The notes under the pieces were generated by a model. It was given only the letters and a program-made list of their open reading frames with translations, was not told the origin of the DNA and did not search any database. Below, piece after piece: positions 1-5,050 of a DNA stretch of 5,050 nucleotides; position 1 is the first letter of the stretch; every line of letters starts with the position of its first letter. Position numbers and translations under genes: made by a program. The stretch spans positions 1 to 5,050 of the forward strand of contig JAKAPB010000139.1 in the NCBI GenBank assembly GCA_021823045.1, given 5' to 3'. The DNA comes from Actinomycetes bacterium. GTDB lineage: Bacteria > Actinomycetota > Acidimicrobiia > Acidimicrobiales > Acidimicrobiaceae.

Positions 1-27
1 TAATTAAAAGTTGTGTATTTTTTCCTG

Positions 28-45
28 GATTCACTGAGCTGAATC
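28..45. repeat. Perfect inverted repeat just upstream of the erpA ribosome binding site
   Basis: GATTCA (28-33) and TGAATC (40-45) are perfect inverted copies separated by six bases, and end three bases before the Shine-Dalgarno sequence of the iron-sulfur carrier gene. The position suits either a dimeric-repressor operator close to the transcription start or a small RNA hairpin in the leader. Six-base arms can occur by chance, and the regulator is not identifiable from the sequence. The AT-rich bases 1-23 may contain the promoter, but the -35 region would lie at or beyond the window edge. Confidence 0.3.
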
Positions 46-47
46 AG

Positions 48-53
48 AGGAGG
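48..53 (+). promoter_or_regulatory. Ribosome binding site that fixes the erpA start
   Basis: AGGAGG at 48-53 is a near-perfect Shine-Dalgarno sequence. It lies 10 nt before the ATG at 64 but only 1 nt before an in-frame GTG at 55. The GTG is therefore too close to be used, which selects the ATG at 64. Confidence 0.75.
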
Positions 54-63
54 AGTGAGACGT

Positions 64-426
64 ATGTCATTGACCGCTATAAATATTGGCAAGAAGCCAA
101 CTACGATTACCGTAACCGACTCGGCTGTTCACAAAGTCGCGGAACTCATCGCCCAAGAAGCTGCGACCGAGGAATTGGCCCTAAGGGTAGCGGTTAAGCC
201 CGGCGGCTGCTCGGGGTATAGCTATGACATGTTTTTCGACTCCGAGATCCTCTCCGACGACAGCGTCTCGGTATACGGAGATGTCAAAGTGGTCGTGGAT
301 GCACAATCGCTAGAACTGATCAAGGGGGCGACCTTGGACTATAAAGATGGACTTCAGGGAGCGGGTTTTCATATAACTAACCCGAATGCCACCCGGTCCT
401 GCGGATGTGGATCCTCCTTCTCGTAG
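64..426 (+). CDS. erpA: A-type iron-sulfur cluster carrier (ErpA/IscA/HesB family)
   Basis: The 120-residue protein is a typical full-length A-type carrier. Such proteins accept a cluster from the SUF or ISC scaffold in the cytoplasm and deliver it to apo-enzymes. The three family cysteines are present: Cys49 in a GGCSGYSY segment, and Cys113 and Cys115 in the C-terminal CGCG motif. The NPNA segment just before that motif (about 106-109) is also typical. The ATG at 64 is preferred over an in-frame GTG at 55 because of the Shine-Dalgarno spacing. The gene is monocistronic within the window and is followed after about 20 nt by a strong terminator. No scaffold or cysteine desulfurase gene is adjacent. 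Assignment to the family is secure, but the choice between the erpA and iscA names is not, because the subfamilies cannot be separated by eye. Confidence 0.93.
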   Translation: MSLTAINIGKKPTTITVTDSAVHKVAELIAQEAATEELALRVAVKPGGCSGYSYDMFFDSEILSDDSVSVYGDVKVVVDAQSLELIKGATLDYKDGLQGAGFHITNPNATRSCGCGSSFS

Positions 427-445
427 GCCTTTTTCTCCACTAAGT

Positions 446-477
446 AAAAAAGCACCCGTAGATGCGGGTGCTTTTTT
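446..477. terminator. Bidirectional Rho-independent terminator between convergent genes
   Basis: A perfect 13-bp stem is formed by 446-458 and 465-477 around a six-base loop. The core is GCACCCG/CGGGTGC, flanked by six A on the left and six T on the right, so either strand gives a G+C-rich hairpin followed by a U-tract. It lies 19 nt after the erpA stop on the + strand. On the - strand it lies 25 nt after the stop of the small cysteine-rich gene. It should terminate both transcription units. Confidence 0.93.
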
Positions 478-502
478 ATTGTTCTGCCACGGATCAGACT
501 AT

Positions 503-661
503 TTATCGCCTGAACCATCCTCGACCACCCGAGCTAGCGGCCTCAGATTTGCAATTACAGCGTTTGTCTAGGGGTATATGACCGAGCACCTGCTCGACGT
601 GGCGGCCACACCCTGACCAAGTCGGACGTTTACATTTATGGCAAAGTACTGCGCTACACAT
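503..661 (-). CDS. Small cysteine-rich protein, probable metal-binding, function unknown
   Basis: This 52-residue protein starts MCSAVLCHKC and has six cysteines: Cys2, Cys7, Cys10, Cys18, Cys34 and Cys36. They form a CxxC pair, a WSGCG-x-H segment (His21) and a CNC pair, an arrangement that suggests a small zinc-binding fold. From memory, it resembles a widespread family of uncharacterised short proteins with a conserved TW-x-GCG-x-H core, which supports a real gene. The start at 661 is chosen because cysteines begin immediately after it. An in-frame ATG at 715 would add 18 unremarkable residues. No strong Shine-Dalgarno precedes 661, but TACCCT lies 7 nt upstream, so a leaderless transcript is possible. 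The gene lies 93 nt after the glnR stop on the same strand and reads into the shared terminator. Its role is unknown. Confidence 0.75.
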   Translation of the reverse strand: MCSAVLCHKCKRPTWSGCGRHVEQVLGHIPLDKRCNCKSEAASSGGRGWFRR

Positions 662-754
662 GCCCCATAGGGTATATGGAGATTGACCTACTTCCGACCG
701 CTTTGGGTTAATCATCTTCTTAGCTTGGTCGGATTCTGGAGGCCGAATACCCTG

Positions 755-1438
755 TCAATTCACCCCCCAGCGAGGCTTACCGAAACGGTATCCGACGGAT
801 CTCACCGTTTGGATTAAGTATTCGTGCTGTTCACCGAGTTTTGCCCTGAGGCGTCTGATATGGACGTCGACCGTCCGCGCTCCGCCGTAGTACTCATACC
901 CCCACACCCTCGAGAGCAGTGTCTCCCTCGAAAAAACTTTTCCGGGATGAGAGGCGAGAAACTTCAGCAGTTCGTACTCCATGAAGGTGAGGTCCAGTGG
1001 ACGACCAGCGATCGCCGCCTGATAGGTCTCTAGATTCATAACTAGGGCGCCATGCTCGATCAGTTCAGCACTTACCCCCCTGCCCGCACGCCAAAAGATA
1101 TGCTTCAGCCTCACTTCGAGTTCGCTTGGATCAAGCGGTACGACGATGAAGTCGTCGAAAAGATCTTCCCTCAGGTCAAGTCCGGCCACCTGGTCGCGGT
1201 CCGCTACCAGTAGCAAGGGAGCGATCTTCTCTTCGGTCTTCCTTATCGCCCTTGAAAAGCCGAAGGCCCCAGCATTAGAGTCGACCAAGCAGACGATCGC
1301 TCCGGCCCAGCCCTCATCGGGCTCCAATTCGGCGATTCGATCCGGCCTGGTTGCGCACCTGTACTGGTAGCCGAGGTGATCGAGGATTTTGGATAAGGCC
1401 GGTAGTGGAGGGTCTGGATATACGAGTAATGTCTCCAT
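755..1438 (-). CDS. glnR: GlnR-like atypical OmpR-family response regulator
   Basis: The 227-residue protein has an N-terminal receiver-like domain (about 1-115) and a C-terminal winged-helix DNA-binding domain (about 130-220). The DNA-binding half carries LDLTFMEYELLKFLASHPG, VWGYEYYGG and TVDVHIRRLRAKLG, which closely match remembered actinobacterial GlnR, the global activator/repressor of nitrogen genes. The receiver is atypical. Asp53 is at the usual phospho-acceptor place, but the paired acidic residues of strand 1 are reduced to Pro8-Asp9. Val78 replaces the conserved Thr/Ser, and Val100 replaces the conserved Lys before Pro101. GlnR proteins are known to work without classical phosphorylation. 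No sensor kinase is nearby. The ATG starts 3 nt after the glnA2 stop, so the two genes are very probably cotranscribed and translationally coupled. Another OmpR-type regulator is possible, but the glutamine synthetase context favours GlnR. Confidence 0.8.
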   Translation of the reverse strand: METLLVYPDPPLPALSKILDHLGYQYRCATRPDRIAELEPDEGWAGAIVCLVDSNAGAFGFSRAIRKTEEKIAPLLLVADRDQVAGLDLREDLFDDFIVVPLDPSELEVRLKHIFWRAGRGVSAELIEHGALVMNLETYQAAIAGRPLDLTFMEYELLKFLASHPGKVFSRETLLSRVWGYEYYGGARTVDVHIRRLRAKLGEQHEYLIQTVRSVGYRFGKPRWGVN

Positions 1439-1441
1439 GTG

Positions 1442-2806
1442 TCACAATACCCTAAGGTATCGGTCGAGCTCGAATTGAGACACCTGCGTCTTATAAGCGG
1501 TCCACTCGTCCCGCTTATTTCGCACGAACCACTCAAAGACGTGCTCGCCGAGGGTGTCGGCAACTAAGTCTGACTGTTCCATCATTCGAATCGCCTCGTC
1601 TAAGTTGCCTGGTAGAGAGGTAATTCCCTTCTGTGCCATCTCCTTAGGAGTCAGGTCGAAGAGGTTATCGTTGATCTCTTGGGGCAGGGGATAACCCTCC
1701 TCGATTCCCTTCAAGCCCGCTGCGAGTATGACAGAGAAGGCGAGATATGGGTTACATGCTGGGTCGAGAGCTCTGTATTCTATCCGGGTAGAATCCGGTT
1801 TGTTGGCTTTGGGCTTCGGTACCCGAATCAGCGCTGAGCGATTGTTACGGGCCCAAGAGACGTAGACCGGGGCCTCATACCCTACGACTAGCCGCTTGTA
1901 GGAGTTGACCCATTGGTTGGTTACCGCAGTGATCTCACCGGCGTGACGCATCAGGCCGGCGATAAATCCCTTGGCCACGTCCGATAGGTTTTCACTCTGG
2001 TCGGGGTCGAAAAAGGCGTTATTGGTACCTTGGAAGAGCGAGAAGTGGGTGTGCATTCCAGAACCTTGGACTCCAACGAGGGGTTTGGGCATGAAACTGG
2101 CGTGGACATCGTGGCGGGCGGCTATCTGCTTAGCTATCAGCTTTACCGTAACGATGTTGTCCGCCATGGTCAAGGCGTCGGTATAGCGAAGGTCGATCTC
2201 ATGCTGCGATGGGGCATCTTCGTGCTGGGAGTATTCGACCGGGATTCCCATCTCCTCGAGTGCAAGGACCGTCTGTTTTCTAATTTCCGTGGGAAAGTCG
2301 CTGACCGTCAATTCGAAGTAAGACCCAAAGTCCAAAGGAGCGAGCTTCACGCTGGGGTCGGAGCTTTTGAAGTAGAAATACTCGAGTTCGGGTGCCGCAA
2401 AAAAAGAGTAACCCATATTGTGCGCCTTTTCGAGGGTCCTTCGAAGAACGTTTCTTGGACAACCGTCGAATGGACTCCCGTCGAGGCTGTTGATGTCGCA
2501 CAGGATTCTGGCCATCGAGGAATCGGTCGGCAGGACCTGAAAGGTCCGAGGGTCCGGCATCGCCAAGACGTCACTCTCTAACAGCCGCGAGAATCCGTCA
2601 ATTGCAGACCCGTCGAAGGTCATCCCCTCTTCGAGGGCGCTCTCCAGCTCTGCCGGGGTTATTTGAAAGCTTTTCGGTATCCCTAAAACATCAGAGAACC
2701 AAAGCTGAATAAATTTGACCCGCCGCTCTTCGACGCTTCTCAGAACGTAATCTCTTTGGGTGCTAGCCCCGTCTTTTTTTGCCACGTGACTATCTTTGTC
2801 GCTCAA
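1442..2806 (-). CDS. glnA2: Type I glutamine synthetase, GlnA2-like
   Basis: The 454-residue protein is a full-length type I glutamine synthetase (glutamate + ammonia + ATP to glutamine). Its catalytic landmarks are intact: Asp65 in FDGSAIDGF, metal-binding Glu140 and Glu142 in PELEYF, Glu196 and Glu203 in QHEDAPSQHE, His252 in GSGMHTH, the NRSALIRVP loop (about 322-330), and Glu343/Arg345. It lacks the roughly 25-residue GSI-beta insertion. Segments such as AVTNQWVNSYKRLV, DPACNPYL and LGEHVFEWFVRNKR resemble mycobacterial GlnA2. Phe383 in NLFDL occupies the adenylylation position, so the enzyme should not be adenylylated. Arg74 sits where Bacillus GSI-alpha enzymes carry the feedback-inhibition arginine. 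The Streptomyces GlnA2 relative has been reported to glutamylate polyamines, so the substrate is not certain. The start is a TTG with an AAAGG 12 nt upstream, and a GTG at 2785 is the alternative. It heads the glnA2-glnR transcription unit. Confidence 0.93.
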   Translation of the reverse strand: MSDKDSHVAKKDGASTQRDYVLRSVEERRVKFIQLWFSDVLGIPKSFQITPAELESALEEGMTFDGSAIDGFSRLLESDVLAMPDPRTFQVLPTDSSMARILCDINSLDGSPFDGCPRNVLRRTLEKAHNMGYSFFAAPELEYFYFKSSDPSVKLAPLDFGSYFELTVSDFPTEIRKQTVLALEEMGIPVEYSQHEDAPSQHEIDLRYTDALTMADNIVTVKLIAKQIAARHDVHASFMPKPLVGVQGSGMHTHFSLFQGTNNAFFDPDQSENLSDVAKGFIAGLMRHAGEITAVTNQWVNSYKRLVVGYEAPVYVSWARNNRSALIRVPKPKANKPDSTRIEYRALDPACNPYLAFSVILAAGLKGIEEGYPLPQEINDNLFDLTPKEMAQKGITSLPGNLDEAIRMMEQSDLVADTLGEHVFEWFVRNKRDEWTAYKTQVSQFELDRYLRVL

Positions 2807-2833
2807 CGCAGAGATCTACCTTTTGGGGTTCTT

Positions 2834-2863
2834 ATATTAACCTACTCTTCACAACTTAGCCAA
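2834..2863 (-). promoter_or_regulatory. Candidate promoter for glnA2-glnR
   Basis: On the - strand, TTGGCT (2863-2858) and TAATAT (2839-2834) are separated by 18 bases, a reasonable match to the vegetative sigma consensus. Transcription would begin near 2827, giving a leader of about 20 nt that contains AAAGG before the TTG start at 2806. This is inferred from sequence match and position only. Confidence 0.4.
2837..2852 (-). promoter_or_regulatory. Possible GlnR box in the divergent promoter region
   Basis: On the - strand, GTGAA (2852-2848) and GTTAA (2841-2837) form a direct repeat with a six-base spacer. This resembles the remembered GlnR pattern of two GTnAC-like half-sites with n6 between them, although both halves end in A rather than C. 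It overlaps the candidate -10 of glnA2 and the candidate -35 of glnA, so one bound regulator could affect both genes. The match is short and degenerate. Confidence 0.3.
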
Positions 2864-2876
2864 GCGCTCCTAGGCT
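2848..2876 (+). promoter_or_regulatory. Candidate promoter for glnA
   Basis: TTCACA (2848-2853) and TAGGCT (2871-2876) are separated by 17 bases. The first differs from TTGACA at one position, and the second fits the actinobacterial TAnnnT form. Transcription would begin near 2883, giving a leader of about 55 nt. This is inferred from sequence only, and no transcript evidence is available. Confidence 0.4.
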
Positions 2877-2927
2877 CGGTCCCCTAAAGTTGGATCAGGC
2901 GCTCCACGATTAGGAGTTCCGATGTCT

Positions 2928-2934
2928 AAGGAGG
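2928..2934 (+). promoter_or_regulatory. Strong Shine-Dalgarno sequence of glnA
   Basis: AAGGAGG lies only 3 nt before the ATG at 2938, a slightly short spacing for a very strong match. No earlier start codon is available in this frame, because an in-frame TAG lies at 2911-2913. The N-terminus also begins where GlnA1 proteins usually do, so the ATG at 2938 is well supported. Confidence 0.7.
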
Positions 2935-2937
2935 AGT

Positions 2938-4362
2938 ATGAGAGCGCGTACACCAGCCGAAGTCATAAGACTTGCCAAAGATGAGCATGTCGAGATCGTA
3001 GACCTGAGATTTTGTGATCTCCCTGGAGTGATGCAACACTTTTCGATCCCTTTGGCCCAGCTAACCGAAGACTCGTTTGGTGAAGGGTTCGGTTTCGACG
3101 GTTCATCGATCCGAGGCTTCAAGTCCATCGAGGAATCGGACATGATTCTAAAGCCCGATGCAAATACCGTCGTTATTGACCCGTTTCGCCAGCACAAGAC
3201 GCTAAATCTGAACTGCTTTATCTTTGATCCGATCACCGGGGAGCACTACTCCAAGGATCCTCGATATATCGCAAAGAAGGCCGAGGAGTACCTAACTACC
3301 ACTGAGATCGCCGACACGGCCTACTTTGGACCCGAGGCTGAATTTTTCATCTTCAACGACGTAAAGTACTCTCAAGACATTAGGTCGGCCTACTACAGCG
3401 TCGATTCGATCGAAGGTCACTGGAACTCAGACAAGGACGAGAAGCCGAACCTCGGCTACAAGATTAGGCCAAAGGAGGGCTACTTTCCGGTTCCGCCCAC
3501 CGACAAGCTCCAAGACCTCCGCTCGGAGATGCTCCTGGTGATGCAGTCTTTGGGTATCGAGATAGAAGTCCAGCACCACGAGGTCGCAACGGCTGGCCAA
3601 GCGGAGATTGATATGCGCTTTGACACCCTCTTGAAGATGGCCGACAAGCTGATGCTCTACAAGTACGTAGTCAAAAATGTCGCAGTTCAAGCGGGCTACA
3701 CTGCAACTTTCATGCCCAAGCCACTCTTTGGCGACAACGGATCTGGGATGCATACCCATCAATCCCTTTGGAAGAGGGGTGAGCCACTCTTTTACGAGAA
3801 GGGGAACTACGCTGATCTCTCGGATCTCGGAAGGTGGTATATCGGAGGGATCCTGAAGCACGGCAGGTCGATACTTGGTTTTGCAGCTCCGACCACCAAC
3901 TCCTACAAGCGTCTAGTCCCTGGTTATGAGGCGCCGGTGAATCTGGTCTATTCCCAGAGGAATCGTTCTGCGGCGTGCCGGATTCCCGTCTACTCGCCGT
4001 CTCCCAAGGCAAAGAGGGTTGAGTTCCGCTGTCCGGACCCCTCGACTAACCCCTATATCGCCTTCGCTGCGATGCTTATGGCTGGCCTTGACGGAGTCAG
4101 GAACAAGATCGAACCCCCTGACCCGGATGAGAGGGACCTTTTTGATCTCGAACCTGAAGAGGCCGCTAAGGTCCCCCAGGTTCCTAGTTCGCTGGAAGAG
4201 GCGCTAAATGCCTTAGAGGCCGATCAGGAGTACCTCAAGGTCGGCGGGGTCATCACCCAAGACGTGATCGACACCTGGATCTCCTACAAGAGGAAAAACG
4301 AGGCCGACCCGATCCGTCTAAGACCTCATCCCTACGAGTTCAGTCTCTACTACGACATCTAG
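2938..4362 (+). CDS. glnA: Type I glutamine synthetase, GSI-beta type (GlnA1)
   Basis: The 474-residue protein is a full-length dodecameric-type cytoplasmic glutamine synthetase, probably the main ammonia-assimilating enzyme. The landmarks are intact: [12 protein letters not shown] (24-35), latch Asp54 in FDGSSI, metal ligands Glu133 and Glu135 in GPEAEFF, Glu215 and Glu223 in [11 protein letters not shown], His272 in [24 protein letters not shown], and NRSAACRIP. The GSI-beta insertion with [19 protein letters not shown] is present. The odd point is Phe402 (codon TTT at 4141-4143) in DLFDL, at the place of the adenylylated tyrosine (Tyr397 in E. coli), so this regulatory site is absent. The gene diverges from glnA2, with 131 bp between the two starts. 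The usual actinobacterial neighbour glnE is not present between them. A hairpin 28 nt after the stop may end the transcript. Confidence 0.97.
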   Translation: MRARTPAEVIRLAKDEHVEIVDLRFCDLPGVMQHFSIPLAQLTEDSFGEGFGFDGSSIRGFKSIEESDMILKPDANTVVIDPFRQHKTLNLNCFIFDPITGEHYSKDPRYIAKKAEEYLTTTEIADTAYFGPEAEFFIFNDVKYSQDIRSAYYSVDSIEGHWNSDKDEKPNLGYKIRPKEGYFPVPPTDKLQDLRSEMLLVMQSLGIEIEVQHHEVATAGQAEIDMRFDTLLKMADKLMLYKYVVKNVAVQAGYTATFMPKPLFGDNGSGMHTHQSLWKRGEPLFYEKGNYADLSDLGRWYIGGILKHGRSILGFAAPTTNSYKRLVPGYEAPVNLVYSQRNRSAACRIPVYSPSPKAKRVEFRCPDPSTNPYIAFAAMLMAGLDGVRNKIEPPDPDERDLFDLEPEEAAKVPQVPSSLEEALNALEADQEYLKVGGVITQDVIDTWISYKRKNEADPIRLRPHPYEFSLYYDI

Positions 4363-4390
4363 CGAGCCCTATAGGACCTTGTGAGCGCTT

Positions 4391-4430
4391 GCAATCGGTC
4401 ACCGCCTTCCGCCTGGCGTTGACCGGTTGC
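4391..4430. terminator. Stable hairpin between glnA and the exporter, possible U-less terminator
   Basis: GCAATCGGTCA (4391-4401) pairs with TGACCGGTTGC (4420-4430) over 11 bp with one G-U pair. Beyond a C/T mismatch, an inner CGCC/GGCG stem (4403-4406 and 4415-4418) closes an eight-base loop. The hairpin starts 28 nt after the glnA stop, in the 128-bp gap between convergent genes. No T-tract follows on either strand, so it would be an intrinsic terminator of the U-less kind described for mycobacteria, or an mRNA-stabilising 3' structure. Confidence 0.55.
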
Positions 4431-4490
4431 GGTTCGAGTCGGTCGGGAGAGTCGGCGAATCTTAGCTCAGAAGCAAATCAAAGAATTCAC

Positions 4491-5050
4491 TCAATTCGAT
4501 TGGTGATAAAAGAGCAGAACAACTCCCAGAATCGCTATTGTCACGCCGGCGGACCTTGTCATCCTCGTCAGAAGGTTGGGGTTCTTAGCAATCCAGTTTC
4601 TTGATTTTCCGGCGAATATCCCCCAAGCGCTGTCGGAGAGGAATGCTAAGAGGCTGAAAGTCAGGCCAAGGGTTAGCAGTTGCAGAGGTATGTGGCCATT
4701 TGCCTTTATGACGAACTGGGGCAGGACTACCGCCATGAATACAAAGGACTTGGGGTTGGTCAATCCAACTATCAATCCCTCCCGAACTATCTTTTTAGAC
4801 GACGATAGTGCGAGGTCAGACGCCTTATCATCCGTGACAAGTTTTCTGGAGCGCAAGGTCATGTATCCGAGGTAGATCAGGTAGCTAGCTCCAACCAAAC
4901 GCACGACGCTGAAGGCGAGATTCGACCGAGCAAGTGCCTCTCCAAGACCAACAGATACAAAGATAGCCTGTAAGACAAGGCCGATTGAATTACCAAAGAC
5001 CGTCTTTACCGCCCCACTGCTACCGAGGGCTATTCCCCTCGAAATCGTGA
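4491..5050 (-). CDS. LysE/RhtB-family amino-acid exporter, N-terminus beyond the window
   Basis: The reading frame is open from the right edge (first complete codon at 5048) to the TGA at 4491-4493, giving 185 visible residues. Members are usually about 205-210 residues, so roughly 20-25 N-terminal residues, including most of the first membrane helix, lie outside. Visible family features are ISRGIALGSSGAVKTVFGN near the edge, AFSVVRLVGASYLIYLGYMTLR (a hydrophobic segment), the TNPKSFVFMAVVLPQFV motif, and hydrophobic helices near LLTLGLTFSLLAFLSD and at the C-terminal GVTIAILGVVLLF. The family exports amino acids or related small molecules across the cytoplasmic membrane, but the substrate cannot be read from the sequence. 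An internal GTG at 4904 is unlikely to be the start, because homologous sequence continues upstream of it. The gene converges on glnA, and a functional link is not shown. Confidence 0.88.
   Translation of the reverse strand, partial: TISRGIALGSSGAVKTVFGNSIGLVLQAIFVSVGLGEALARSNLAFSVVRLVGASYLIYLGYMTLRSRKLVTDDKASDLALSSSKKIVREGLIVGLTNPKSFVFMAVVLPQFVIKANGHIPLQLLTLGLTFSLLAFLSDSAWGIFAGKSRNWIAKNPNLLTRMTRSAGVTIAILGVVLLFYHQSN

Noticed and set aside
55..63. GTG at 55 as the erpA start
   Set aside because: It lies only 1 nt after the Shine-Dalgarno sequence, while the ATG at 64 has normal spacing.
683..713. TTGACC on the + strand as a promoter
   Set aside because: The only -10-like sequence (TTAATC at 708) is 19 bases away and weak, and it would drive transcription antisense to glnR with no gene to serve.
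659..715. Extended start at ATG 715 for the small cysteine-rich protein
   Set aside because: The added 18 residues show no family resemblance, whereas the protein from ATG 661 begins with the conserved-looking MC-x-AV-x-C pattern.
1243..1563. 106-codon - strand frame spanning the glnA2-glnR junction
   Set aside because: It overlaps both real genes in another frame, and its serine- and arginine-rich translation is typical of a frame shadow.
2030..2581. 183-codon + strand reading frame
   Set aside because: It lies wholly antisense within glnA2, which has intact family motifs. The translation shows no recognisable domain and is a shadow of the glutamine synthetase codons.
3427..3861. 144-codon - strand reading frame
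   Set aside because: It is antisense to the catalytic core of glnA and has no independent support.
4426..4445. GGTTCGAGTC, which looks like a tRNA T-loop
   Set aside because: The flanking bases do not form the five-base T-stem, and no acceptor, D or anticodon arms can be assembled around it.
4389..4604. 71-codon + strand frame after glnA
   Set aside because: It runs through the hairpin at 4391-4430 and into the antisense of the exporter, with no ribosome binding site and no recognisable product.

Overview
The window looks like a chromosomal housekeeping region of an actinobacterium with moderate G+C. The two glutamine synthetases resemble the mycobacterial GlnA1/GlnA2 pair, and the response regulator has a GlnR-type DNA-binding half. 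Base composition near 50% G+C and the protein style would fit the Acidimicrobiia, but this placement is inference from remembered protein similarity, not a search.

Layout from left to right. An A-type iron-sulfur carrier (erpA/iscA family, + strand, 64-426) ends at a strong, symmetric hairpin terminator (446-477). Three genes on the - strand converge on that terminator. Read in transcription order they are glnA2 (2806-1442), a GlnR-like atypical response regulator (1438-755, starting 3 nt after the glnA2 stop), and a 52-residue cysteine-rich small protein (661-503). A 131-bp divergent intergenic region (2807-2937) separates glnA2 from glnA (+ strand, 2938-4362), a GSI-beta-type glutamine synthetase. 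A stable hairpin without a U-tract follows glnA (4391-4430). The window ends inside a LysE/RhtB-family exporter (- strand, 4491 to the right edge, N-terminus missing).

The central 3.6 kb reads as a nitrogen-assimilation module: two divergent type I glutamine synthetases plus the probable transcription factor for them, encoded directly downstream of one synthetase. Both synthetases carry phenylalanine where the adenylylated tyrosine of GSI-beta enzymes normally sits. No adenylyltransferase gene (glnE) lies between them, although one does in Mycobacterium tuberculosis. The simplest reading is that control here is transcriptional, through GlnR, and allosteric, rather than by covalent modification. 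A GTnAA-n6-GTnAA direct repeat in the shared promoter region overlaps candidate promoter elements on both strands and is a possible GlnR site.

No mobile element, CRISPR array, tRNA or rRNA was seen. Every stretch over 300 bases is occupied by a gene. I did not find a convincing undescribed system. The points most worth checking are the loss of the adenylylation site, the linkage of glnR with both synthetases, and the small cysteine-rich protein.
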